Positions 21,894 to 31,229 of a DNA stretch of 64,000 bases are shown piece by piece. The stretch is from assembly GCA_020809705.1 (NCBI GenBank), contig CP085831.1:2852001-2916000 (forward strand), in the 5' to 3' direction. The DNA is from Calonectria ilicicola (Eukaryota > Ascomycota > Sordariomycetes > Hypocreales > Nectriaceae). A program made the translations under genes and the position numbers. The notes beneath the pieces were generated by a model. That model was not told where the DNA came from and did no database searches. It was given only the letters and a program-made list of their open reading frames with translations. Within the stretch, counting starts at the first letter, position 1. Each line of letters starts with the position of its first letter.

Positions 21894-22910
21894 ATGCATC
21901 AATTCCAAATATCCATTCCTCCTTCGGTGATATCGCCGCATCTGGATTGGGCTCAGAAGGGCAATGTGGAATGGGGAATTGAGCGCGATTTACTGAGCTC
22001 AGACAAAGGGATAAAGCGGTATAAATCCTGGAATGTTGCCAACGCGGCAGCTCGTATCTATCACACCGTGCCGCGCGACAGGTTGCTTGCAATTATAAAC
22101 TTCTTGACGCTCGGGAGCCTTTTCGATGACAATTTTAACCCAGACCTGCCCAATCATCTCGAGCTTGTGAGGCAAACTGCTAACGAGCTTGCGATGATTC
22201 CGTTCAGGCCAGCTGGTACTAAAGTACAAGTTATAAATCCTATAACTGAAGCGTGGATCGAGCTATGGCAGTTGTTCACGACGACTACTTCGGCGGCCTG
22301 GCAAGCTCGCTTTGCCACTCACTTTGCTCAGTGGATGGCCGCGCACGTCATCGAAATTAACCTCAGCTTAGAGAAGCACTACTTGGAGTTGGATGATTAC
22401 ATAGCACTACGGCGGAAGTCTGTAGGATTATTCTTCGTTTACGATCTTGTCGAGTGGGCCTCCGATTTTGAGGTACCAGCCAGCATTGCTGCCGACCCGC
22501 TGTTCCATGATCTACGCAATGCTGCGACTGACTCAATAAGTTTCATGAATGATGTTCATTCATATGAGCGTGAGGTCAGACAAGGATCTACCCATAACCT
22601 TGTCATTATATTGCAGTATCACAAGTATCCTTTGATTGAGGATGCTCAAAGTGCCGCAATTAAGATTGCACAAGATGCACTCGATCGCTTTTTAGATTTG
22701 GAGAAGCTTTTACCAAACCTTTACGACAAGTATAGCTTGTCAGCTACAGAGAGAGAATCGGCGAAGTCGTTTGTCCAAGGCATGCGAGACTGGATTCGAG
22801 GTTGCCATGACTGGGCCTTGGAGTCTAACCGATACAAAGAGTTTGCGAGCATGGCTCCCTTTGAAGATGATCTTTTTCTACAAGGACAAAAAAATCATGC
22901 CACCGCTTAG
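21894..22910 (+). CDS. Class I terpene cyclase
   Basis: A single exon of 338 residues, the usual size for microbial sesquiterpene-type cyclases. These ionise a prenyl diphosphate with three Mg ions and cyclise the cation. The Asp-rich motif near residue 78 reads FDDNFN, with no acidic residue at the fifth place of a DDxxD/E motif. The NSE triad near residue 219 is complete (NDVHSYERE, NDxxSxxxE). An RRK segment near 175 can hold the diphosphate-sensing Arg, and the C-terminal W..xxxRY motif is present near 312. The first ATG is 21894; the open frame begins slightly earlier without ATG. No P450, oxidoreductase or transporter adjoins it, so it appears to be an orphan cyclase. Product unknown. 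Confidence 0.88.
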   Translation: MHQFQISIPPSVISPHLDWAQKGNVEWGIERDLLSSDKGIKRYKSWNVANAAARIYHTVPRDRLLAIINFLTLGSLFDDNFNPDLPNHLELVRQTANELAMIPFRPAGTKVQVINPITEAWIELWQLFTTTTSAAWQARFATHFAQWMAAHVIEINLSLEKHYLELDDYIALRRKSVGLFFVYDLVEWASDFEVPASIAADPLFHDLRNAATDSISFMNDVHSYEREVRQGSTHNLVIILQYHKYPLIEDAQSAAIKIAQDALDRFLDLEKLLPNLYDKYSLSATERESAKSFVQGMRDWIRGCHDWALESNRYKEFASMAPFEDDLFLQGQKNHATA

Positions 22911-23161
22911 ATGAGAAATAAGGGCTAAATGCGGATCCAACACCCGCTAAGAAAGTTAGCATTGAGGCATCATAGAACTATCTCTCATTTTCGGCTTAGA
23001 CAAGGCGTTCCAGCCACAATAACATAGCAAAAATAGTGAAGGGAATAATCGACTGTCTACCACTGACTTAATCATTATCATTCTTTTACTTTAATTCCTT
23101 AACACGCCCCATTATACTACTAGTATCAAGGCAATGAGCCTTGCATCTATACTCAGTCCTT
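22911..23161. other. Spacer after the terpene cyclase
   Basis: AT-rich 3' region, nothing identified. Confidence 0.4.
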
Positions 23162-23302
23162 CTAAACACAAAAAGCTTTGGTCACATGATAGATACCAAC
23201 CAGCTTGATGTTGTTAGCTTGGATTTCTCGATGGATGTATCGAGCCGCGGATTCAGTTTCTGGAGGGCTGTCGCCGTCGTAGATGATGCATCGTTTAAAC
23301 AT
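23162..23302 (-). CDS. Possible 46-residue micro-ORF
   Basis: The ATG at 23302 on the minus strand has a purine at -3 (CAAGATG) and follows a long C/T- and CA-rich leader (about 23303-23370) typical of fungal 5' UTRs. The ORF begins MFKRCIIYDGDSPPE, is rich in charged residues, and stops at TAG 23162. No signal peptide or known domain. A GT..AG pair near the 3' end could extend it only with an intron under 45 nt. It may be a small gene, the first exon of a longer one, or chance; the leader is the main support. Confidence 0.3.
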   Translation of the reverse strand: MFKRCIIYDGDSPPETESAARYIHREIQANNIKLVGIYHVTKAFCV

Positions 23303-24498
23303 CTTGGCTGTGTGTATGTGTGTGCGTTTGAGGGGCTTTTGGTATGCGTTTGAGAGGAGAGAGGTTTGTTTGAGTAAAAGATTTCCTTTTATTGTACAGG
23401 GTTTCTAGTTATCAAGGTTTTCATCTTGTATTACCTTTAGGCTTCAGAGTTGACACAAGGACAATTGTACCAATCGATCTGAAAGTCTATCATGAGGCCT
23501 GCCGTCAGGTCCCGCGACCCTGTCGGCATCTTCCTGTCCTAAGAGGAAGAAAATAACTATATGAAAGACACGGCTAAATCATGATAAACAAAATCACTGT
23601 TTCACGTTATCGAGCAAAGAAATTACTTGAAATGTTTCATTCTGGCGAATGAATATTAAATGCTGTCAGGACCTGATCCTTCAGGCTTACAATGTGTCCG
23701 TGTTCCCCATAGTCTCCGTTACATTAACGAAGAATGCGATATGCACAGAACTAAATAATTACATTCCCTTCACACGTACTACCAGTTAGAGACAGCCATT
23801 GTCAGATCCGCGGTGACTTAGGCTTTTGTTACTTGAATGATGTGAAGATATTTTAGTTCTTTAATATTAATTAGAACTCTGTCTTTATTTATTCTTAGCA
23901 TTAAGGTTAATGCAGAACTAAACAAAACTGGCGGATTCAATCCAGTTAGCCTCTCTGATGAGCCCCGTCATCACTGACTGACCTATCCAGCTTACCATGC
24001 CCGCGTGATTAGCTGAGCGGGTAAGCAACGTCGACCATATCTTTTTGCCATCTGACACTTACCAGACTCTCGTCTGTTGGTTATTGAAATTTCCATCATT
24101 GGTCAGCGACTGCAGCTACGACTAGAGTTGAGGTTTGTCTTAGTGTGAGGCCTCTAGGAACTCTCATGCTTAAAATAAGAAGTAAACCAACGATGATTTG
24201 AATACACGTACATGGGTGGCTAAGCACTCATGCACCCTTAGCACGTTTTTATTTTTGGTTCGGGCTCCTCTCGTCTTACGTGTGGCGGCCGCCGATACCA
24301 AAACTAGAAGTCTCACATCAGATCCGTCTCACTTCTCCGCCTCGGCACGCCTAATCCTTGTTCCTCCGTCGACTTTTCTAGATGTATATATTTTTAATTA
24401 CTTCCTTGTTGAAAATTTTGGAATTATTAAATTGTTATTTTTTTCATTCACCAAGTTCTTGAAAAAGAAGAAAATTCTCCCTGTAAATTCATACCGAC
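23303..24498. other. Intergenic, no supported gene
   Basis: Nothing coding was recognised. The final 110 bp before 24499 are T-rich and then A/C-rich, as expected for a promoter and 5' UTR of the next gene. Confidence 0.4.
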
Positions 24499-25698
24499 AT
24501 GAAACTCGCTTTCGGCATTTTAGCCGGCGTCGCCGCCATTGCTTCAGCCACTTCCGGGGCAATCGACGCACTACAAGACGACCAATATGAAGACTGCACC
24601 TCAACTCCCGACGCTCGCGTTCTGCTGGGCCACACTGGAAACATCTTCCTCGCTGATTATTTCTCGGACACCTACGAATTCTCCATCTCTATCAATGAGT
24701 CCGTTCAGGGCGACCCTTCTTGGATGGCATTTGCCCCACCGAATCGTCTTTATGCTGTCGACGAATTCTCCAACGCCCTCCGCTTCTTTGAGTTGGATCT
24801 GGAAAACAACAAGCTGCAACTAATCGACACCCAGAATGGTAGCCTTGGCGTTGTTCACCTAGAGTTTAATCATGATCAAACCCGCCTTGTTGGTTCGGCA
24901 TTCGGCAACGGCACTGTCGATATCTGGAATATTGAAGATGGCGGCCTCGAGCTTATCAAGACTATTCCTTCCAAGGGCCAGCTTGGCCCCAACAAAGACC
25001 GCCAGGCTTCTGCCCACCCGCATCAAGCTAACCGCGACCCTTCAGGGCGCTTCTTCGCTGTCAACGATCTCGGAACCGATTCGATCCTCTTGATTGACTC
25101 CAAGAATGATAAATTTACTCTTAAATCATCTGTCTCTGTTGAGCCTGCCGGATGCGGTCCACGCCACGGCGTCTGGTTTCCCAGGGGCGGTAGCGAAGCT
25201 AGTCACTACTTTGTTGTCTGCGAAATCACCAACCAGGTTCTCGTCTTCTCAGTCGAGTACACAAAAGACGATATCGAATTCACCCAGATCCAGACTTCGT
25301 CTACATTTAGCAAGGATTTCCCTCCTGCCAACGCTAGTTCCGCTGCAGCCTCGGAAATCGTTCTCGCTCAAAATAACAGAGATGTCTACATCTCGAACCG
25401 TCTCACTGGTAACGAGACCGACTCCATTGCACACTTTATCGCGGAGCGCTCGAAGTGGGGCGGCATTTCACTAAAATTCTCTGACACGACCTCTTCAGGT
25501 GGCATCAATCCCCGCATGTTCAGCCTCAGTGAGGAGGACGAATTTGTATTGTCGGCAAACTTGGATGGAGATTTGGGTCTTGCCGCCCTTGAAATACTCA
25601 AGGATGGGTCTTTGAAAGAGAACCCAGTTGCCAGTCTCTCCGGGTCTATATTCGGTGAGCCCGGCGCCGGGCCCCAGTTTGCTCAACAGATTGCTTAA
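24499..25698 (+). CDS. Secreted lactonase-type seven-bladed beta-propeller
   Basis: 399 residues, single exon. A signal peptide (MKLAFGILAGVAAIASA) is followed by a propeller of the 6-phosphogluconolactonase / muconate cycloisomerase-like lactonase family. Characteristic blocks are PSWMAF, LYAVDEFSNAL, the motif AHPHQ near 175 with FFAVNDLGTDSI after it, CGPRHGVWFP near 215, VYISNRLTGNE, and GGINPRMFSLS near 335. In this family the His/Arg of these blocks line the central pocket. Secretion argues against the cytosolic pentose-phosphate role; hydrolysis of an external lactone or simple binding are possible. Several N-glycosylation sequons occur. Confidence 0.85.
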   Translation: MKLAFGILAGVAAIASATSGAIDALQDDQYEDCTSTPDARVLLGHTGNIFLADYFSDTYEFSISINESVQGDPSWMAFAPPNRLYAVDEFSNALRFFELDLENNKLQLIDTQNGSLGVVHLEFNHDQTRLVGSAFGNGTVDIWNIEDGGLELIKTIPSKGQLGPNKDRQASAHPHQANRDPSGRFFAVNDLGTDSILLIDSKNDKFTLKSSVSVEPAGCGPRHGVWFPRGGSEASHYFVVCEITNQVLVFSVEYTKDDIEFTQIQTSSTFSKDFPPANASSAAASEIVLAQNNRDVYISNRLTGNETDSIAHFIAERSKWGGISLKFSDTTSSGGINPRMFSLSEEDEFVLSANLDGDLGLAALEILKDGSLKENPVASLSGSIFGEPGAGPQFAQQIA

Positions 25699-26239
25699 TT
25701 CTCCACAAAGCTGTTAGATTTTAATCTCTCTATTTAGTGTATATTGTAATTCATGTTTGTTTCATAGTGAAATCTTAGTTTATATAAATATGATTCGAAT
25801 TTTAACTTGATACATTATCAAAGCTAATTTGGTTTATCCTCAACACCGATCAGAGCAGTAAAGACAGGTGACACCTAGTATGTGCATCGCCATGAAATCT
25901 ACTCCATCTTATCCAGCACACATCTCGCATATTCATCAGAATCCACGAAGTCATCGTCGTACCCTTTGATACCCGTGTCCGTTCTTCAGCACGAAATGCT
26001 ACCTTTGCCATAAATCACATTAGTTGGCACTGATACATTTCACCGTAGACATGTCACGAATGGGAAATATTTATGAAACTGAATTTAGGTGAGGTTCCAA
26101 ACGCTGAATGAACCATATTTCACTTTATTACATATGCTAGTAGTAACATATTTCGTTTCAACACAACCAAACTCAAACACCCACAGCACGTATTCCTTTA
26201 CAAAAGTCTGCTATGCAGATATTACCCAACCTTTTACAC
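25699..26239. other. Convergent 3' intergenic region
   Basis: 3' UTRs of the lactonase (plus) and the Gly/Ser-rich protein (minus); no gene seen. Confidence 0.5.
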
Positions 26240-27463
26240 TTAGACGACGTAGCCAGTAGAGGAGCCAGTGCTGCCATAGCCAGTCTTGCCAGTGTTGGAA
26301 GATCCAGAGCTAGAGCCACCGCTGCCATAGCTGTTGGAGCCAGAGCCGGAGGTCTTTCCAGACTCGGATCCAGAGTTACCGGAGGTCTTGCCAGAGCTAG
26401 AACCGGTGCTTCCATATCCAGTGGATCCAGAGTTTCCAGAGGTCTTACCGGAGCTGGATCCAGTGCTACCGTAGCCAGTAGAACCTGAGCCGGAGCTCTT
26501 GCCAGTGCTGGAGCCGCTGGAGCCGTAGCCAGTAGAGCCAGAAGTCTTTCCGGAGTTGGAGCCGTTGCCGTTGTTGCCATTGCCACTGCTTCCGTTGCCG
26601 CTGTTGCCGTTGCCAGAGGTCTTGCCAGTGCTAGAACCAGTGCTACCGTAACCGGTAGAACCAGAACCGGAGCTCTTGCCAGTGCTTGAGCCGCTAGAGC
26701 CGTAGCCGGTAGAGCCAGATCCAGAGGTCTTACCGGAGCTAGAGCCACCGTTGCCGTAGCCAGTAGAGCCGGAGGTCTTGCCGGAGCCGGAGCCAGAGCC
26801 AGTCTTGCCAGAATCAGAGCCAGCGCTGCCATAGCCAGTAGATCCAGAGTTACCGGAGGTCTTGCCAGAGCTAGATCCAGTGCTGCCGTAGCCGGTGAGA
26901 CCAGAGGTCTTTCCAGACTCAGATCCAGAGTTGCCGGAGGTCTTTCCGGAGCTGGATCCGGAGCTACCGTAGCCAGTAGAACCGGAGCCGGTCTTTCCAG
27001 AGTCGGAACCGGAGCTCTTGCCGGAGCTGGATCCGCTGCCGTAACCAGTAGAACCAGAGCCAGAGGTCTTGCCAGAGGATCCGGAAGCACCGTAGCCGGT
27101 CGAGCCAGAGCTGGTCTTGCCAGAGTCAGAACCAGTGGTCTTACCAGAGCTGGATCCACCGTTGCCATAGCTTGTGGTGGAGCCGGAACCAGAGGTCTTG
27201 CCTGAGCTGGAGCCGTTGCTGTCATAGCCAGTAGACTCGGACTTAACGCAAGCAGTCTTGGCAGAGTTCAAAACGTAGCCCTTGGAGGAGTCGCAAGTGA
27301 TGGTGGTAGGGGCTCCGTAGCCAGTGCTACCAGAGCCAGTGCTACCGGAGCCATAGTTGTTGGTGCGGACGTCAATGCCGCGGTTGTTGAGTCTGCCGCT
27401 AGGAGCAGCCGTGACAGAGCCAACGGCCATAAGGGCGGCGACGGAGAGCTGTCGGAAAAGCAT
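26240..27463 (-). CDS. Gly/Ser-rich repetitive secreted protein
   Basis: 407 residues from ATG 27463. A signal peptide (MLFRQLSVAALMAVGSVTA) precedes a short non-repetitive stretch with only two Cys, then about 320 residues of degenerate repeats built on STGYGSSGSSSGKTSG with variants such as GNSGS and SGSDSGKTG. Almost the whole chain uses Gly, Ser, Thr, Tyr, Lys and Asn. No GPI signal is evident at the C-terminus (GYGSTGSSTGYVV). The composition suggests an extended, possibly O-mannosylated wall or matrix protein. Synonymous codon changes between units show the array is old rather than freshly expanded. The long antisense frame at 26173-27225 is a by-product of composition. Confidence 0.8.
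   Translation of the reverse strand: MLFRQLSVAALMAVGSVTAAPSGRLNNRGIDVRTNNYGSGSTGSGSTGYGAPTTITCDSSKGYVLNSAKTACVKSESTGYDSNGSSSGKTSGSGSTTSYGNGGSSSGKTTGSDSGKTSSGSTGYGASGSSGKTSGSGSTGYGSGSSSGKSSGSDSGKTGSGSTGYGSSGSSSGKTSGNSGSESGKTSGLTGYGSTGSSSGKTSGNSGSTGYGSAGSDSGKTGSGSGSGKTSGSTGYGNGGSSSGKTSGSGSTGYGSSGSSTGKSSGSGSTGYGSTGSSTGKTSGNGNSGNGSSGNGNNGNGSNSGKTSGSTGYGSSGSSTGKSSGSGSTGYGSTGSSSGKTSGNSGSTGYGSTGSSSGKTSGNSGSESGKTSGSGSNSYGSGGSSSGSSNTGKTGYGSTGSSTGYVV
26250..27230 (-). repeat. Coding tandem repeats (about 50-60 nt units)
   Basis: Degenerate units encoding STGYGSxGSSxGKTSG run through the Gly/Ser-rich gene. GGATCC, CCAGAG and GTAGCC words recur at irregular spacing of roughly 50-70 nt. Confidence 0.75.
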
Positions 27464-30251
27464 TTTGATTGATAGTGAATAGTATTAGAGAATTATTGGG
27501 AACGATAGGACAGGTTTTCTTGTAACCCAAAGAGGAGATGCTGTGGAAGCTTGTGAGATGTGAGAATGAATTGGAATGATGAGAATGAACGAGTGCGAAC
27601 AATGGGGATTTATAAAGGAATAATTGCAAAAGAAAAAGAAAACGTTGGCTATGGAGCTTGAGCTGGTGCCAACATGGTGATGGGTCAGCCCCCCCAGGTG
27701 TCGACCAGCCCACGAGCTAACTAGAAGGGGGTTGAATGGTGCCATGGCGATCTATTCGCAGGCTTCCCCAACTCCAGGCAAGATTCCTTCTCCACACCGG
27801 CGCCATGCAAAATTGGCGCCGAAAAGGGCGGCGGCTCAGGGAAGCCCCCTCCTTTGGTCTAGAACCTGAAGCAATAGGGGCGTCCGCTAGTGGTTCAAAC
27901 GAGAGCGGGCAGACCCGAACCATTCAACTACAATCCAATCTACGACATTTTTCATTTCTCTTCATTTAGAGTAATTTTTAAGACTAGTTTTGGTTGAATC
28001 GCTTGCTCTCTTTCGCTTCTGTATCTCTACTTGATCTCATTTTGACATCCCATGCCACGCACAACGTCAATACTGACCCGCGTACCGAGTATGCCCCCCC
28101 TTCCATGCATCGATCTGCCTTAAATGTGGACATGCAGGGTGCTGTGCCGGTATCCGGACTGAGGGGCAAGAGCTGAGAAACGAGATTGGCCGCAACCCGA
28201 ACCAAGCTCGCCATTTTGAAGCCGATTACGTGGACGCTTGAAACGTGGCGCAGGGGCAAACGGCGGGTAAAAGTGGGCGAATACTCACTGCGATGGTTTC
28301 TTTGGGGGATCAACCTGCGGAGGCGCCAAGGACGTCCAAGGAACCACAGGGAAACTTGGCGATTGGATCAGCACCTCGCGTTTACGCTCAATGCCGTGGT
28401 ATTGCCGCCACCTCTCCCCTGAGAGAGCTGATCTTCCAAAACAGTGCTAAGGTAAAATTAGACGCGACTACTGCGGTGTGGCGCGGGGCTATTCAGCTCG
28501 TCGAGAAGCCAACCGCTTTGTCCACCAATCACATCCAGCCCGCTTCCCGTGTCGATCAGGTTTTGGTCACGGTGTCGACACGGACCATTGTTGTGAGACA
28601 CTCTTCAAGTCGAGACACCTATCAACCCATCGAGAACTGTGAGAAAATTGGGATGTTCACCCGAGTGGCACTTGGCTCATGCCCAAATCTCCACTGACAA
28701 AGCGCATATTTTTAGACTAAAACATTTTGAATCCATGACAAGTGACAACCGACAGTGTACCATTGTTCCGATCCAATGGGATTGACAGAACCCGTGGGCC
28801 CTGGACTTATTCGCCATCTGTGGCGGAGATGTCGGTGCCATTCACTCTATCTGTTGGTCAGCTGTCATGATTTTGGTGGGAGGACGGCGCATCTGCGATT
28901 TGTTGAGTACATACTGTACAACCACCATCTAAAATTAGTATGAGAATACTCTGTAAACTCGTAGACGAAATTCAATGCGATCGCTAAAAACATTCCTCAT
29001 TTGAGAAAATAAAAAGTACATGCTCTGAATAAAACTAGCGATATTGGCTTCCCAAATGCAACTTCGTATAATCTACCCTACAGCCACAACTTAAACTCTA
29101 GCCGGAACACGAGCAAAGACCCACTACACCCATGTTTCAAATACCAGCCTCCTCAAAGTTAGTGGCCCACATGTGAAAATGCAAGGATACCCCATATACA
29201 GGGCAGCTATGTAAGGTACAGCACAAGGATCCATGGTGAAGCTTAGATCATCGCGGACCTCGCAGTGTGATGGTTAAAGCAGCAACGGTCGCGAATGGCC
29301 ACGTCAATCTGATGATCTTAGCGACCGAGATCAGCGATGATGATCAGGATCAACAGACCTTAGGATCTCAATGTTTCTCCCTGTCTGCGAATACTTCCTG
29401 TAGATGGCTTTTTGTAAATGGCTCCTGCTAAATCCACTGAGAATCAAGAACTTGACCAACGCCTCCGGATATCGGTCATGACTTTTCAGGCATTGGACGA
29501 CAAAATAGTAGGGAGGATCACTTGGAGTTCCCCAATGACGGAACTCAAATGGTTCCGACCAACCCGGTGCATGTCGATCATGGTGGGTTCGATCGCACCT
29601 TAGTGTGCCCCCACACGTCTATCCAAAGTCGATCCCATTGTTGGACCCAGCTCGGATCGAGGTCCTCGTTGCTCCAATCCTCCGTGTCCACAAAAGCGAG
29701 TTTCAGGTCATGCAAGGAGAACAACGAAACAAACTAATGAGTAATAGAGAATATCGCATGAATCATCACATGATTAGGATAGACCCCAAGCGAGCAGTTC
29801 CCATGCTAGGATTCGTATTTTATTCGATAGAAAGGCCATCTTAGAGTTGCGATTCGTTTTAGGGTTCGAATGTTTTCTCAGAATCAATATTTATCGCTCT
29901 CCTAGCTCATGTCTATGCAGCTTCGCATGCCGCAGAGAACAGTGTAAAGGATCCTGTGATCACTGCCATAAGCATGTGAGGTTTATATAGTTATTTTCTT
30001 CCTTTAAGGAAAAGAAGAGGTCGACAAAGGGCATAGGACCCAAGTGCGTGTGTCTCTAGTGGCTATTAAAATCGGGCTTTTTGTAAGATTTTGAATATAA
30101 CACAGGATATCCATGATAGCTGCGGATCGAAGGGCTTGGAATAAGCCGCTGCAGAATGGAATCTGTGACATTACTACTAAAATATTTCGAAATACTTATC
30201 AAGATACTCCATAACAGCTAACAAAAAACATCGTTTCGCATAAAAAAAGAT
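27464..30251. other. Long intergenic region without a supported gene
   Basis: The first 250 bp are the promoter and leader of the Gly/Ser-rich gene. The remainder has several ORFs up to 150 codons (28245-28697 plus; 27984-28313 minus), but none shows a signal peptide, domain, intron pattern or conserved block. GC content is mixed. No tRNA could be folded by eye. It may contain degenerate older sequence. Confidence 0.4.
27610..27616 (-). promoter_or_regulatory. TATA-type element of the Gly/Ser-rich gene
   Basis: TTTATAAATC on the minus strand lies about 150 bp before the ATG at 27463, a position that gives a 5' UTR of roughly 110 nt. A C/T-rich leader follows. Confidence 0.5.
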
Positions 30252-30674
30252 TTAACAAGCATGAGTACTACCAGCCATGTCAGAAGAGAATCTCAGCATT
30301 TTCAGACAAAGGACAATGCTAAGTATAATGAGGATGCTGGCCGCTAGGAGAAGAAAATAAATATGACCAAATATGCCCAAAATAGTCAAGATGGAAGCAA
30401 TTAAAACTCCGAGTCCCACAGTCCGAACCGAAAAGCCCGAATCTATTCCTGATATGCAATATTCGGAGGTAAAAAGAAGCGCTCTAACTGGGCGTCGGAT
30501 GAGGGGGTTATCATGCTCCCGAAGTGGAGTACTGTCGTCAACGCCTTTCCCGAGCAGTGGAGCCTCTGGGTTTCCCTCAATGTTGATGATTTCATGTAGA
30601 TATGCCCTAGTTGTCTGTGGCCTCTCAGTCGTTCTCTGGTTTATGGGAATATTTATCGCCGGTAGTAAGGCCAT
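30252..30674 (-). CDS. Small hypothetical membrane protein
   Basis: 140 residues from ATG 30674. The N-terminal 80 residues are hydrophilic. Two adjacent hydrophobic helices follow (GLGVLIASILTILGIFGHIY near 88-107 and FLLLAASILIILSIVLCLKM near 108-127), then a short tail. Family not recognised. The ORF ends cleanly and needs no intron. Confidence 0.5.
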   Translation of the reverse strand: MALLPAINIPINQRTTERPQTTRAYLHEIINIEGNPEAPLLGKGVDDSTPLREHDNPLIRRPVRALLFTSEYCISGIDSGFSVRTVGLGVLIASILTILGIFGHIYFLLLAASILIILSIVLCLKMLRFSSDMAGSTHAC

Positions 30675-31229
30675 TATATCCCAACATTTGACTTGGCTGT
30701 AATGTCCAGATTAGCCCTTGTGCCTCACAATGGACGCACGGGCTAACGGAAATGTGGGCTAACACAGGTGCGGGAGTGAGTGAGCGAGCATCAGCTGCCA
30801 AATTTGTCCTCTAGTTTGGATTGGTTCGTGGCTACTGGCGCACATCAAGTCATTGCGCTATATAGGCAAAGTTGTTGAAGGTGGTGAGTGAGGTGAGTGT
30901 GAGGGCTTTAGTTGGTGACATAAGCAAAATCCAAAAACACCCAGCGACAATTTCTTGGATTCTGCCTAATACTAAAAAGACCCTCTGCAAGTGGAGTGAG
31001 GCGTGATTGGCTTCTGAAGACGTATGTGAAGCTTGATTGGTGCCATCAGACGCAGTGTGAGTGAGCGTCGGTTGTAGTTTGGTTCAATAAGCGGGCGCCG
31101 GAATCGGAGGGCGTAAGGCATCAACACGTGGCGGACCTCCCGCGTCAGCCTTCTGGCACAGCCGCCTTGCCATTTCAGTACATGCCGATCTACTCTATCG
31201 AATCTTTCAGGAATAATTCCTCTTTAGCA
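30675..31229. promoter_or_regulatory. Divergent intergenic region with GTGAGTGAG words
   Basis: It separates the minus-strand membrane protein from the plus-strand NACHT gene. GAGTGAGTGAGCGAGC, GGTGAGTGAGGTGAGTGTGA and GTGTGAGTGAGCG occur at about 30774, 30888 and 31055. Their role is unknown. Confidence 0.35.

Noticed and set aside
26173..27225. 350-codon minus-strand frame rich in Ala/Pro/Leu
   Set aside because: It is an alternative frame of the Gly/Ser-rich gene; repeats of GGN and TCN codons create open shadow frames.
28245..28697. 150-codon plus-strand ORF in the long intergenic region
   Set aside because: No domain, signal or conserved block, overlapped by other equally long frames.
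27464..30251. tRNA genes suggested by GGTTCGA words
   Set aside because: No matching A-box or cloverleaf could be formed around them.
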